From: DASYPQ01 sp036006425
GTDB taxonomy: Bacteria; Planctomycetota; UBA1135; GCA-002686595
DNA: 64,000 bases
Assembly (NCBI GenBank): GCA_036006425.1
Contig: DASYPQ010000024.1
Coordinates: 1-64,000 of the forward strand
Reading direction: 5' to 3'
Below are positions 17,901 through 25,677 of the stretch, in pieces. The position numbers were made by a program, and so were the translations under genes. The number at the start of each line of letters is the position of its first letter. The stretch's first letter is position 1. The notes under the pieces are model-generated. The model saw nothing but the letters and a program-made list of their open reading frames with translations, was not told where the DNA came from and did no database searches.

Positions 17901-18034
17901 AGGCGATCGAGGAGGCGCGTCCTTTGCGCCGCGTCGCCTCCGCACACCTCGTCGACGGCGTCGGGCCCGAGCACCGACAGACGGTCGATGCAGCGTGCGA
18001 GCAGCGCCTCGTCGTCGTCCGTCGGTGTGGTCAT
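14966..18034 (-). CDS. Transmembrane Ser/Thr protein kinase with TPR region and a serine-less esterase-like domain
   Basis: 1022 residues. Cytoplasmic Hanks kinase at about 69-345: glycine loop GQGGMGEVYLG, lysine VAIK (98), catalytic loop HRDVKPAN (227-234), DLG in place of DFG (247-249) and SPE (273-275). One transmembrane helix lies near 400 (ATALLLAGLVLVGLPIGLL). A helical TPR-type region runs to about 790. The final 220 residues resemble a phospholipase/carboxylesterase alpha/beta hydrolase (VLHAEGRTPAEVV, IWIAGEGAGAMVAFD). The usual nucleophile serine of that motif is glycine at about 921, so the domain is probably a non-catalytic sensor. It is divergent from an ECF sigma factor 50 bases away. 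TACGTT lies eleven bases before the ATG. Confidence 0.9.
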   Translation of the reverse strand: MTTPTDDDEALLARCIDRLSVLGPDAVDEVCGGDAAQRTRLLDRLAALERLGLVSGSERPAAPPSIGPHRVIDFLGQGGMGEVYLGLDERRGCRVAIKLGHVPLAARGSGEVALRARARFEREIRAVARLEHPGIVAIHDVGESDGRPYFTMDFVEGTTLARIVEEIRERGLGFDELSVALLREIVGAGDRATEEGSWGTTYVETVCRWAVEIADALGHAHANAIVHRDVKPANVMIRRDGRAMLFDLGLASVAEEPALTRTGDLAGSPFYMSPEQVTGPPGRVDRRTDVYSLGVTLFELLALRRPFEGPTSVHVFRQITHREPPSLRRLNPMIPRDLETICLTALEKDPERRYPSMAEFAADLRRFLAFQPVRAKPAGVLRRSWRFARRNPATATALLLAGLVLVGLPIGLLWANAAIRGEERRATREAYLKSKVTDFLVDQFELTEADRAKGATISARELLDRGVERLEGAFEEDPLVRSELYAATGAVYQNLGLSERAIPLLDRALAIRQSADVDDRRAQAELLNELATAHLSAGHPETARRLCERGLELLEKSAGAPGSDAARLHRTLAEAAGLMGDHATVERSLSLALGVLRGQGAEEVETAEVLERLGVVALDRGEPARARPRLSEALGIRKGAWAPDVAGIARVLVELARVDDALGDRAQADAERTEAARYGVATSLAPAPDPLPFVVDSGAKPEYDATFQTGITALQSRELDRAIAAFRRCLEIDPSRSVCAYNVACGYALAGDVEHGIEWLDRAATMGFGVAPYRLRVAETDPEIANLRDDPRGRAVLERIRRHAEQVRAFAAAPGIALSPAASRGEAGPLLVVLHAEGRTPAEVVAGPWGVLARDLGATLLAPSGSIPTIVEPGDGMTWFEDPRDLVRKPLDVEQTVEDAVRPFLVEHAVDRDRIWIAGEGAGAMVAFDVALRAPGLYRAVVLVGGPIHPGTSPDRARRAASLGLRTAYVVAEPIATPEVGARVRRWLETCGFVDPTILEPRPADAAVRIGLLRSVFESRGG

Positions 18035-18045
18035 CGGGCATTCCC

Positions 18046-18051
18046 AACGTA
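18046..18051 (-). promoter_or_regulatory. -10-like hexamer for the kinase at 14966-18034
   Basis: TACGTT on the minus strand, eleven bases before the ATG at 18034. It is placed back to back with TAGAAT at 18073-18078 in the 50-base divergent spacer. Confidence 0.4.
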
Positions 18052-18072
18052 ACCCGGTCCGCGGGGGCCGGA

Positions 18073-18078
18073 TAGAAT
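18073..18078 (+). promoter_or_regulatory. -10 hexamer for the ECF sigma gene
   Basis: TAGAAT, six bases before GTG 18085, with no Shine-Dalgarno between. One of the clearest leaderless candidates. Confidence 0.55.
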
Positions 18079-18084
18079 CGAGTC

Positions 18085-18636
18085 GTGGTCGACCGCGACG
18101 ACGAAGGAACCGCGCCGGGCGCGAAGTCCGATCTGCTCGAGGAGCATCTCGCCGGATTGCGCGCGTTCGTGCATCTGCGCCTCGGATCCCGTCTGCGCGA
18201 GAAGGAAGAGAGCCAGGATCTCGTGCAGTCCGTCTGCCGCGAGGTGCTCGCCGATCCCTCCGCGTTCGAACAGCGCGCGGGCACCGGGTTCCGCGAGTGG
18301 CTGCACCGCGCCGCCGAGAACAAGATCCGCGACCGCTGGAGGTACTGGAGGCGGGAGCGCCGCGACGTGGCTCGCGAAACGCCGGGCGCTCCCGAGTCCG
18401 AGCTCGTCGATCTGGTGACGCCGAGCCGCGCGGCGGGGAGCCGGGAGGAGCTCGCGCGCTTGGAGCGCGCGTTCCTCCGGCTCCCCCCGGACTACCGCGA
18501 GGTCATCGTGCTCGCCCGCCTGCGCGGGCTTTCGCACGAGAGCATCGCCGCGAAGCTCGGTCGGACCGAGCTCGCGACGCGCACGCTGCTCTCGCGGGCC
18601 CTCGCGCGCCTGGCATTCGCGCTCGAGGACGCTTGA
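18085..18636 (+). CDS. ECF-type RNA polymerase sigma factor
   Basis: 183 residues. Region 2 (about 20-85) contains HLRLGSRLREKEESQDLVQSV and an aromatic, basic -10-contacting helix with NKIRDRWRYWRR. Region 4 (about 125-180) has FLRLPPDYREVIVLARL, a helix-turn-helix GLSHESIAAKLGRTELATRTLLSRAL. The spacing fits a two-domain extracytoplasmic sigma factor of the planctomycete type. It starts at GTG 18085, divergent from the TPR kinase. In planctomycetes, sigma factors of this kind are often found next to Ser/Thr kinases, so control by that kinase is a reasonable inference. No anti-sigma gene is adjacent. Confidence 0.9.
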   Translation: MVDRDDEGTAPGAKSDLLEEHLAGLRAFVHLRLGSRLREKEESQDLVQSVCREVLADPSAFEQRAGTGFREWLHRAAENKIRDRWRYWRRERRDVARETPGAPESELVDLVTPSRAAGSREELARLERAFLRLPPDYREVIVLARLRGLSHESIAAKLGRTELATRTLLSRALARLAFALEDA

Positions 18637-18643
18637 CGCATGG

Positions 18644-19894
18644 TCAGGGTGTGAACGTGACCGCGTAGGAGTTCGTCGTGTTGAAGCGGTTCCCGCACGG
18701 GCCCGGAGGATCGCGGTACCACGTCTGCATGTTCCACGTCGCGCCGGCGATGATCGCGCTCGACGGAAAGTGCGCGAGGACGTACCCGACGAGGTGCTCG
18801 GGCATCGCGATCGAGCCCGAGATGCCGGTGTTCTGCACCGGGAACCGCATCGCCGGGTAGCCGCTGCCGCCGCCGCCCGCGCACAGGAGCCCGTCGCCGA
18901 GCGGGACCATCGTCGAGTGCTGCGACATGTAGAAGCGCGCGAACCGGTTGGGCGGCATGTTGAACGCGGTGATCGCGAGATCGTCAGCCGCGACGCTCGT
19001 GCTCCCGGAGCCGAGCAGCCGTCCGCCCCAGCCGAGCGAGTGCGCGCAGCCCGCGGTCCCGTCGTCGTTGCCGCACGGACAGCCGCCGCCGTAGCAGTAG
19101 ATCAGGCCCGGCTGCGGCTCGATCAAGAGCGCGAGCGAGCTCACCGGCACGGACGCGGAGAAGCTCCCCTTGAGCGCTCCGGTCATCCGCTCGAGGCGGC
19201 GCAGCGACCCGTCCGACCCGCCGACGACGATGTCGTCCGCCTGCACGACCAGCGCCTCGGAGTCGTTGCCCGCAGGGAACGTGCCCTCGAGCATCTGCGT
19301 CAGGAGATTGACCCGGTAGATGTTCCCGTTGCTCGATCCGAGGATCAGGTGCGTCGAGTCCGCGGCCAGCGCGTTGACGGGCCCGCCGCAGGTGCCCCAG
19401 AACTGGAAGTTGCCCGCGATGGCGTCGCCCTTCTCCACGATGCCGAACGAAGTCCCCGCGAAGACGTCGTTGCCCATGACGAGCAGCGCCGTCACCGGCG
19501 CGCCGACCTGGAGCGTCGCGATCACGGCACCCGTCGTCGCGTCGACGCGGACGAGCGTGCCGTCGGTGCCGCCGACGAGCAGGTTTCCGCCGTGCATCGC
19601 GAGCGCCTGGGCGTCGTTCGGCACGTTGAACGCGAAGTTGACGAACGAGTCGCTCGGGCCCTTCTGGTAGACGCGGCCGCTGGGGTCGCCGATCAGGAGA
19701 CGGCTGCCGTCGAGCGTCATCGACTGCGCGGCTCCGCCGCACGCGCCGATCGTCGTGAAGGCGCCGGAGAAGGGATTGCCGCTCTGGATCAGGGTCGTCG
19801 GGCTGCCGACGAAGAGCTCGTCGGCGCGCGCCGGCGCGAGGAGCGCGACGGCAATCGGGAGTGTGAACAGGGAGGCACGGGCATAGCGGTTCAT
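18644..19894 (-). CDS. Secreted beta-propeller protein with a planctomycete-type C-terminal domain
   Basis: 416 residues with a signal peptide (hydrophobic about 8-22, cleavage after PARA). Residues 25-265 are repeats of 30-45 residues carrying forms of LLVGGTDGTLVRVDATTG, VFAGTSFGIVEKGD, LILGSSNGNIYRVN and IVVGGSDGSLRRLERMTG, a PQQ/WD-like propeller. From about 272 comes a Cys-rich block, CYGGGCPCGNDDGTAGC, followed by ADDLAITAFNMPPN, PLGDGLLCAGG and a closing WYRDPPGPCGNRFN segment. I associate this C-terminal arrangement with exported planctomycete proteins; its function is unknown. It ends eight bases from the sigma-factor gene (convergent). Confidence 0.85.
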   Translation of the reverse strand: MNRYARASLFTLPIAVALLAPARADELFVGSPTTLIQSGNPFSGAFTTIGACGGAAQSMTLDGSRLLIGDPSGRVYQKGPSDSFVNFAFNVPNDAQALAMHGGNLLVGGTDGTLVRVDATTGAVIATLQVGAPVTALLVMGNDVFAGTSFGIVEKGDAIAGNFQFWGTCGGPVNALAADSTHLILGSSNGNIYRVNLLTQMLEGTFPAGNDSEALVVQADDIVVGGSDGSLRRLERMTGALKGSFSASVPVSSLALLIEPQPGLIYCYGGGCPCGNDDGTAGCAHSLGWGGRLLGSGSTSVAADDLAITAFNMPPNRFARFYMSQHSTMVPLGDGLLCAGGGGSGYPAMRFPVQNTGISGSIAMPEHLVGYVLAHFPSSAIIAGATWNMQTWYRDPPGPCGNRFNTTNSYAVTFTP

Positions 19895-19954
19895 TGGGGG
19901 TGGCCTTTGCGCTTAGTGAGGGGTGAAGGGGCCCGCGGAGCGGGTCCACCCCGA

Positions 19955-21043
19955 TCAGCGCCGCGCCGGCCGGCGTGTGGCACCGGAATCCCGGTTTTCC
20001 GTGCCGAACGCGCCCTTCCCGAAATCCACGAGCCGCGCGAGCACCGCGCGCATGTCCGAGCGACGGACGATGCAGTCGATCTGGCCCTTCTCGAGGAGGA
20101 ACTCCGCCCGCTGGAACCCGGGCGGGAGCTCCTGCTTGATCGTCGTCGCGATCACACGCGGGCCCGCGAAGCCGATCAAGGCGCCCGGCTCGGCCAGAGT
20201 CAGGTCGCACACCGACGCGAACGAAGCCGTGACTCCGCCGGTCGTCGGGTGGGTCATCACGCAGATCGAGAATCCGCCGGCGTCGTTCAGGCTCGCGAGC
20301 GCCGCCGACGTCTTCGCCATCTGCAGGAGCGAGAACATCCCCTCGTGCATCCGCGCCCCGCCGCTGCTCGTGAAGATCACCAGCGTCTCGCGCCGCGTCC
20401 GCGCGAGATCCGCCGCGAGCGCGACCTTCTCGCCGACGACTTCCCCCATCGAGCCACCCATGAACGAGAAGTCGAGCACCGCGAGCACGACCGGTCGCCC
20501 GTCGATCTTGCCCGTGCCGAGGAGAAGCGCTTCGTTCTGCCCCGTGCGCTTCACGGTCTTCGCGATCTTCTCCGAGTACGGCACGCTGTCCGTGAACTCG
20601 AGGCGGTCGAGCGCGCCCAGCTCGGCGAACTTCTCCGACCACGTGCCCGGGTCGACGAGCATCGCGATCCGCGCCTTGCCCGGCAGCGTGAAGTGAAAGT
20701 CGCAGGCCGGGCACACCATGCCCTTCTCCTCGAGCTCCTTGCGGTAGATCATCGCGCCGCAGCTCTCGCACTTGAGCCACAGGCCTTCGGGCATCTCCTT
20801 CTTCTTGCGCTTCACGCGCCCGCGCTTCTCGTCCGCGGGCGCCGGGCCGAGGCCTTCGCCCATCACGGTGTCGTCCTGGACCTCGAACGCGCCGTTCGCC
20901 TCCTCGGGTTCGGGGGGTGCGGCTTGCGGCGCGGGCTCGCGCGGAGGCTCGCGCGCGGGCTCGGTGGGCGGCGGGGCGACCGGCTGGGGAGCCGGCGGCT
21001 GCGCGGGTGCCGCGCGGCGGCCCGGTCGTTTCTCAGCGGGCAT
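19955..21043 (-). CDS. accD: Acetyl-CoA carboxylase carboxyltransferase subunit beta
   Basis: AccD, with AccA, transfers carboxyl from biotin carboxyl carrier protein to acetyl-CoA to make malonyl-CoA for fatty acids. 362 residues. A four-cysteine zinc finger (CESCG then CPAC, about 95-120) is followed by the crotonase-like core: PVVLAVLDFSFMGGSMG, SGGARMHEGMFSLLQMAK, THPTTGGVTASFA and ALIGFAGPRVI. Before the zinc finger are about 90 extra residues rich in Pro, Ala and Glu, longer than usual. ATG 21043 has GGGAG seven bases upstream and overlaps the end of rpe by eleven bases, so translation is coupled. accA is not in the window. Confidence 0.95.
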   Translation of the reverse strand: MPAEKRPGRRAAPAQPPAPQPVAPPPTEPAREPPREPAPQAAPPEPEEANGAFEVQDDTVMGEGLGPAPADEKRGRVKRKKKEMPEGLWLKCESCGAMIYRKELEEKGMVCPACDFHFTLPGKARIAMLVDPGTWSEKFAELGALDRLEFTDSVPYSEKIAKTVKRTGQNEALLLGTGKIDGRPVVLAVLDFSFMGGSMGEVVGEKVALAADLARTRRETLVIFTSSGGARMHEGMFSLLQMAKTSAALASLNDAGGFSICVMTHPTTGGVTASFASVCDLTLAEPGALIGFAGPRVIATTIKQELPPGFQRAEFLLEKGQIDCIVRRSDMRAVLARLVDFGKGAFGTENRDSGATRRPARR

Positions 21044-21740
21044 GCGTGGTCTCCCGGCGCGCGCCCTCCGCGCCGGCACGGAAGCGCGCGAGCGTCGCCT
21101 TCATGTCGGGTGCGCCGAAGAGCGCCGAGCCCGAGACGAGCGCGTCGGCGCCGGCGGCGGCGCACGCGGGGATCGTCTCGCCGTTCAAGCCGCCGTCCAT
21201 CTCCACGTGGCCCGCGTACCCGCGCTCGCGCAGCGCGCGCGTCTTCGCCAGGACCTCCGGCATGAACTTCTGCCCGCCGAACCCGGGCAACACGCTCATG
21301 ACGAGCACGAGATCGACCGCGTCGAGGATCGGGAGCACGCGCTCGACGGGCGTGTCCGGGTTCAGCGCGACGCCGACGACGGCGATCTTCTGCGCGCGGA
21401 ACGCTGCGATGACCGCGCGCGCGGCGGCGGCGTCCGCGCAGAGCTCGATGTGGAACGTGAGGACGTGCGCTCCGGCGCGCGCGAAGTCGGGCGCGTACTT
21501 CACCGGATCGGTGATCATCAAGTGGACGTCGAGCGGCACGTGCGCGACTTCGTGGATCTTCTCGACGACCGGCGGGCCGATCGTCAGGTTCGGCACGAAG
21601 TGGCCGTCCATGACGTCGACGTGGAGCCAGTCCGCGCCGGCGCCTTCGGCCCGCGCGACCTCGTCCGCGAGTCGCGCGAAGTCGCTGGCGAGGATCGACG
21701 GCGCGACGAGGATCGGGCGGGGCTGTGCAGATCGCTGCAT
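21033..21740 (-). CDS. rpe: Ribulose-phosphate 3-epimerase
   Basis: Interconverts ribulose 5-phosphate and xylulose 5-phosphate in the pentose phosphate pathway, using a metal in a TIM barrel. 235 residues. Seen: VAPSILASDFARLADEV, DWLHVDVMDGHFVPNLTIG, DVHLMI, VALNPDTPVE, VLVMSVLPGFGGQKF and EMDGGLNGETI, the standard set with metal-binding His and Asp residues. I start at ATG 21740: TACAAT ends ten bases upstream and contains the alternative ATG 21752. The gene is the middle member of pgk-rpe-accD, and may also have its own promoter in the 27-base gap after pgk. Confidence 0.95.
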   Translation of the reverse strand: MQRSAQPRPILVAPSILASDFARLADEVARAEGAGADWLHVDVMDGHFVPNLTIGPPVVEKIHEVAHVPLDVHLMITDPVKYAPDFARAGAHVLTFHIELCADAAAARAVIAAFRAQKIAVVGVALNPDTPVERVLPILDAVDLVLVMSVLPGFGGQKFMPEVLAKTRALRERGYAGHVEMDGGLNGETIPACAAAGADALVSGSALFGAPDMKATLARFRAGAEGARRETTHAR

Positions 21741-21750
21741 GAGCGGGCGC

Positions 21751-21756
21751 ATTGTA
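21751..21756 (-). promoter_or_regulatory. -10-like hexamer before rpe
   Basis: TACAAT on the minus strand, ten bases before ATG 21740, located in the short pgk-rpe gap. It suggests an internal promoter. Confidence 0.45.
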
Positions 21757-21779
21757 GCCTCGCGGTCGAGCCGCTCGCG

Positions 21780-22976
21780 CTAGCGCGCCTTCTTCTCGGA
21801 CAGGACCGCGATGCCCGGCAGTTCCTTGCCTTCGAGCAGCTCGAGCGACGCCCCGCCGCCGGTCGAAATGTGCTTGATCTTCGACGCGAGCCCGGCTTGC
21901 TCGACCGCCGCGACCGAATCGCCGCCGCCGACGACGGTGTAGCCCGGACAGGCGGCGACGGCGCGCGCGACGGCCTCGGTGCCGCCCCGGAACGCCGGCC
22001 ATTCGAAGACGCCCATCGGTCCGTTCCACACGACCGTGCGCGCGGCCGCGATCCGCTCCGCGTAGAAGGTCGCCGTCTTCGGCCCGATGTCGAGTCCGAG
22101 GAACGGCTCGGGGATGTCGATGCCCGACACGATCGCGCTCGTGTCCTCGGCGAAGCGGGTGCCGCACAGGTGGTCTTGCGGCAGGAAGATCGGGACGCCC
22201 ATGCGCTCCGCCTTCATCATCGCCTGCAGCACCAGGTCGATCTGGTCCTCCTGCACGAGCGACTTGCCGACCGAGTGGTCCTGCGCCTTCAGGAAGGTGT
22301 ACGCCATGCCGCCGCCGACGAGGATCGCGTTGACGCGCTCGAGCAGGTGGTCGACGACCTTGAGCTTGTCCGAGACCTTCGCGCCCCCGAGGATCGCGAT
22401 GAACGGCTGCTCGGGCTTCTCGAGGACGCGCCGGAAGGCCGCGATCTCCTTCTCGAGCAGGCGTCCCGCCGCGCAAGGCAGGAGGCGCGCGATGCCGCAG
22501 ACGCTGGCGTGGTCGCGGTGCGACGCGCCGAAGGCGTCGTTGACGAAGACGTCGCCGAGCTCCGCGAACTCCGCCGCGAGCGCCTTGTCGCCCTTCTCCT
22601 CGCCGGGGTGGAAGCGGACGTTCTCGAGGAGGATCGTCGTCTTCGGCGCGGCCTTCGCGATCGCGTCCGCGACCTTGAGGCCGATGCTCTCGTCGAGCTT
22701 CAGGAACGGCGTGTCGAGGAGCTGCTCGACGCGTTGTCCGACCGCCGTGAGCCGCATCTTCTCGACGACGGCGCCCTTCGGCCTCCCGAGGTGCGAGAGG
22801 AGGATCGGCTTCCCGCCCTTCGCGAGGATCTCGCGGATCGTCGGGAGGGTCGCGCGGATGCGCGTGTCGTCGGTGATCTCGCCCTTCTCGTTCTGCGGGA
22901 CGTTGAAATCGACGCGGACGAGCACGCGCTTGTTCTTGAGATCGAGGTCGTCGAGGCGAGCGGCGTCGAGGTTCAT
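21780..22976 (-). CDS. pgk: Phosphoglycerate kinase
   Basis: Glycolytic/gluconeogenic kinase interconverting 1,3-bisphosphoglycerate and 3-phosphoglycerate with ATP. 398 residues, usual length. Seen: KRVLVRVDFNVPQNEKGEI near the N-terminus, ILLSHLGRPKG, ILLENVRFHPGE, FVNDAFGASHRDHAS, ILGGAKVSDKLKV, GGGMAYTFLKA, WNGPMGVFEWPAF and a GGGDSVAA nucleotide segment. Its ATG is eleven bases after the kinase-2 stop, and TAGTCT lies eight bases upstream of the ATG, overlapping that stop. Heads the pgk-rpe-accD group; gap is about 6 kb away rather than adjacent. Confidence 0.97.
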   Translation of the reverse strand: MNLDAARLDDLDLKNKRVLVRVDFNVPQNEKGEITDDTRIRATLPTIREILAKGGKPILLSHLGRPKGAVVEKMRLTAVGQRVEQLLDTPFLKLDESIGLKVADAIAKAAPKTTILLENVRFHPGEEKGDKALAAEFAELGDVFVNDAFGASHRDHASVCGIARLLPCAAGRLLEKEIAAFRRVLEKPEQPFIAILGGAKVSDKLKVVDHLLERVNAILVGGGMAYTFLKAQDHSVGKSLVQEDQIDLVLQAMMKAERMGVPIFLPQDHLCGTRFAEDTSAIVSGIDIPEPFLGLDIGPKTATFYAERIAAARTVVWNGPMGVFEWPAFRGGTEAVARAVAACPGYTVVGGGDSVAAVEQAGLASKIKHISTGGGASLELLEGKELPGIAVLSEKKAR

Positions 22977-22987
22977 GGGTCGGAAGA

Positions 22988-25624
22988 CTACAGGCGGCGA
23001 TCGTGCTTCGGGAGGGTCTCGGTCCAGTCGACGATCACGGTGAGCGGCGCCTGCAGCCAGTCCTCGACGGGGACGAGGAGGAGCAGTCTCGCCCCGTCCC
23101 GCGATGCACCGATGAGATCCTGCGAGCGCGAGATGGGCAGCACTTCGGGAGTTGCGATCTCCACTTCGTCCCCGAAGGAGAGCTTCGCCGCGAGAACTTC
23201 CCGATCGAGCGAGCGCCAGAAGATCTCGGCCCCGTCAGGGCGCCACCACGGGCGGGTTCCGCCGTGGGTCGACACCTGCCACCGCCGTCCGGTGAGCGGC
23301 CAGGCGTGGATGTAGACCTCGGACCGACCGCTCTCGTCGGAGACGCACGCGAGCCAATTGCCGTCCGGGGAGAAACGTGCTCCGGACTCGTTCGCGGGAG
23401 TCGCGAGCACGTGGGACGGCTCCGCGCGGCCCTCCGCGGACGCCGACCACAGGTCCGCACCGCTGTCCTTGCCCTCGGCGTCGAAGTAGACGAGCGCTCC
23501 GTCCGTCGAGAAGCAACTCGGCTCGGAGCTGGTCTCGAAGCCCGCGACGCGCTCCTCGCTCCCCGGAGCGTCCGTCGACACGACGTACACGTCTCCCACC
23601 CCCGTACGCATCGACGTGAACGCGATGCGGTCGCCGGACGGGGACCAGACCGGGGCGAAGTCGCCGGCCGGATCGAAGGTCAAGCGCGTCGAGGTGCCAC
23701 GCGCGAGTTCGAGGATCCAGAGATCGGCGGCGCGTCCGTCGGCGTCGACCGAGCCGAACGCGACTCGCTTCTGGTCGGCGGACAGCGCGACTTGCCCGTA
23801 CACCTGGGGCTCGCCGCATTTAGTCAGGACGCGCCCCGATCGATCCGTCCAGGCGAGATACGCGCGTGGATCGACCTTGCTGAAGCACAGCACTCCGTCG
23901 CGCGAGGCGCTGAATTCGAACTCGTGGTTCTGGCCGATCTCGGACACGTGCCCTGCAATCGGGATCGGACCACCCTCGAGGCGCAGCGCACCCGTGTCGA
24001 ACGCCTGTGCGAGCAGGTTGCTCCCGCGCACGTAGAGCAGCCATCCGGGCTCGACGAAGACGATCTTCGACACGGCGTCGAACAGATCGACGTCCTGTCC
24101 GGGGGCGTCGAGGGATGCGAGCCGGATGTGGTGATCCTCCGTGCGCCAGGAGTCGGCGAGATAGACGAAATGGCGTCCGTCGGGGAGGAACGAAGGCCAG
24201 CGGTGCCCCTCGTCGCGCGGACCCAGCTTCGTCACCGGAACGGACGGGCCGCCGCTCGCGGAGACGCGCTGGAGCGCCCAGGTCCGCTCGTCGGCGAAGA
24301 GGATCGTCCCGTCCGCGGACCACGCTCCTCCGTTCGCGGAGACGCGCTGCGCGAGCTTCACGGCCGGACCGCCGGCGAGATCGACGCGCCAGAGCTCCTG
24401 GCCGACGCGGAACGCCAGAGAGCGCGAGTCCGGCGACCAGAACGACTGCTCCCCGCCCTCGGTGCCGGGGATCGGGTGCGCCTCCGCGGCATCGAGGTCG
24501 CGGAGCCAGATCCGGCTCTTGCTCGCCTCGCCGTACGCGGTGAACGCGACGCGGCGCCCGTCCGGAGACACCGCGCACTGGTCGAAGAACACGTAGGGCG
24601 CAGACGGAGGTCGCGTGAGCTCGAGCTGCAGAGGTCCGCGTCGCGGCACCTCCGGTCCACGGGATCCGCGGATCCAGAGGGCGACGGCCGCGAGGACCGC
24701 GGCGGCGGCGAGCGACCACGCGGGCCAGGTGCTTCCGCGGCGCGGAGCGACGGTGCCTGCACCGGACTCGCTCGAGCTCGCGATCCACTCGAGCTCGTGC
24801 ATCAGGTCGCGCGCGCTCTGCCAGCGATCGTCGGGCTCCTTCTCGAGGCAGCGCGAGACGGCGCGCTGGAGCGCCGGCGAGGCCAGCGGCTGCCGCTCCG
24901 CGAGGGGCGCCGGCGTCCTCTCGAGGATCGCGGCGATGACGCTCGCCTGGCTGTCTCCTGGGAACGCGCGGGCGCCCGAGATCATCTCGTAGAGCATCGC
25001 GCCGAAGGCGAAGAGGTCGCTGCGCGCGTCCGCATCGCGACCGTGCAGCTGCTCCGGCGCCATGTACTGGATCGTCCCGAGGATCGTGCCTTCCTGAGTC
25101 AGCGGTGTTTCGTGGAAGATCGCCGAGCCGGTGCGCGGACCGAGCGCGCCGATCTTCCGCGCGAGACCGAAGTCGAGGAGCTTCGCGCCCGACTTCGTGA
25201 GCATGACGTTCCCCGGTTTCAGGTCGCGGTGGACGACGCCCTGCCTGTGAGCCGCGTCGAGGGCGCTCGCGATCTCGATCGCGGTGCGCAGCGCGAGGTC
25301 GAGCGGCAGAGGACCGGCGAGGAGGTGCGCCGCGAGCGTCTCTCCCTCGATGTGCTCCATGACGAGGAACTCGACGTCGCCCTCGCGTCCGACGTCGTAG
25401 AGGGCGCAGATGTGCGGGTGGCTGAAGCTCGAGACCGCGCGGGCTTCGCGCTCGAAGCGCTCGCGGAGGTCCGCGGTCGCGGCGAGATCGGCGTTGAGGA
25501 CCTTGATCGCGACCGTGCGATCGAGCCGTGCGTCGCGGGCGCGCCACACTTCCCCCATGCCGCCGGCGCCGAGCTTGGCGACGATTTCGTAGGGGCCGAG
25601 GCGAGCTCCGGGGCCCAGGGGCAT
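22988..25624 (-). CDS. Transmembrane Ser/Thr protein kinase with a PD40/TolB-type beta-propeller
   Basis: 878 residues. Kinase domain at about 10-275: GAGGMGEVWRA, VAIKVL, HRDLKPGNVML, DFGLAR and APEQ are all intact, so it should be active. A transmembrane helix lies at about 298-318 (WSLAAAAVLAAVALWI). The outer part (about 330-878) is a series of WD40-like PD40 blades such as AVSPDGRRVAFTAYG, WSPDSRSLAFR, WSPSGDRIAFTS and FSPDGNWLACVS, the form seen in TolB. An external propeller on a kinase is a common planctomycete and acidobacterial design; the ligand is unknown. TACACT lies six bases before the ATG. Confidence 0.93.
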   Translation of the reverse strand: MPLGPGARLGPYEIVAKLGAGGMGEVWRARDARLDRTVAIKVLNADLAATADLRERFEREARAVSSFSHPHICALYDVGREGDVEFLVMEHIEGETLAAHLLAGPLPLDLALRTAIEIASALDAAHRQGVVHRDLKPGNVMLTKSGAKLLDFGLARKIGALGPRTGSAIFHETPLTQEGTILGTIQYMAPEQLHGRDADARSDLFAFGAMLYEMISGARAFPGDSQASVIAAILERTPAPLAERQPLASPALQRAVSRCLEKEPDDRWQSARDLMHELEWIASSSESGAGTVAPRRGSTWPAWSLAAAAVLAAVALWIRGSRGPEVPRRGPLQLELTRPPSAPYVFFDQCAVSPDGRRVAFTAYGEASKSRIWLRDLDAAEAHPIPGTEGGEQSFWSPDSRSLAFRVGQELWRVDLAGGPAVKLAQRVSANGGAWSADGTILFADERTWALQRVSASGGPSVPVTKLGPRDEGHRWPSFLPDGRHFVYLADSWRTEDHHIRLASLDAPGQDVDLFDAVSKIVFVEPGWLLYVRGSNLLAQAFDTGALRLEGGPIPIAGHVSEIGQNHEFEFSASRDGVLCFSKVDPRAYLAWTDRSGRVLTKCGEPQVYGQVALSADQKRVAFGSVDADGRAADLWILELARGTSTRLTFDPAGDFAPVWSPSGDRIAFTSMRTGVGDVYVVSTDAPGSEERVAGFETSSEPSCFSTDGALVYFDAEGKDSGADLWSASAEGRAEPSHVLATPANESGARFSPDGNWLACVSDESGRSEVYIHAWPLTGRRWQVSTHGGTRPWWRPDGAEIFWRSLDREVLAAKLSFGDEVEIATPEVLPISRSQDLIGASRDGARLLLLVPVEDWLQAPLTVIVDWTETLPKHDRRL

Positions 25625-25630
25625 CGGGCC

Positions 25631-25636
25631 AGTGTA
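25631..25636 (-). promoter_or_regulatory. -10-like hexamer for the PD40 kinase
   Basis: TACACT on the minus strand, six bases before the ATG at 25624, no Shine-Dalgarno. Confidence 0.5.
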
Positions 25637-25661
25637 GCGCGCGCCGCCGCGCGAGGACCGC

Positions 25662-25667
25662 TAGGAT
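25662..25667 (+). promoter_or_regulatory. -10-like hexamer for the M48 protease
   Basis: TAGGAT, ten bases before GTG 25678. It contains a possible ATG at 25666, so it bears on the start choice. Confidence 0.45.
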
Positions 25668-25677
25668 GGCGACCGCC

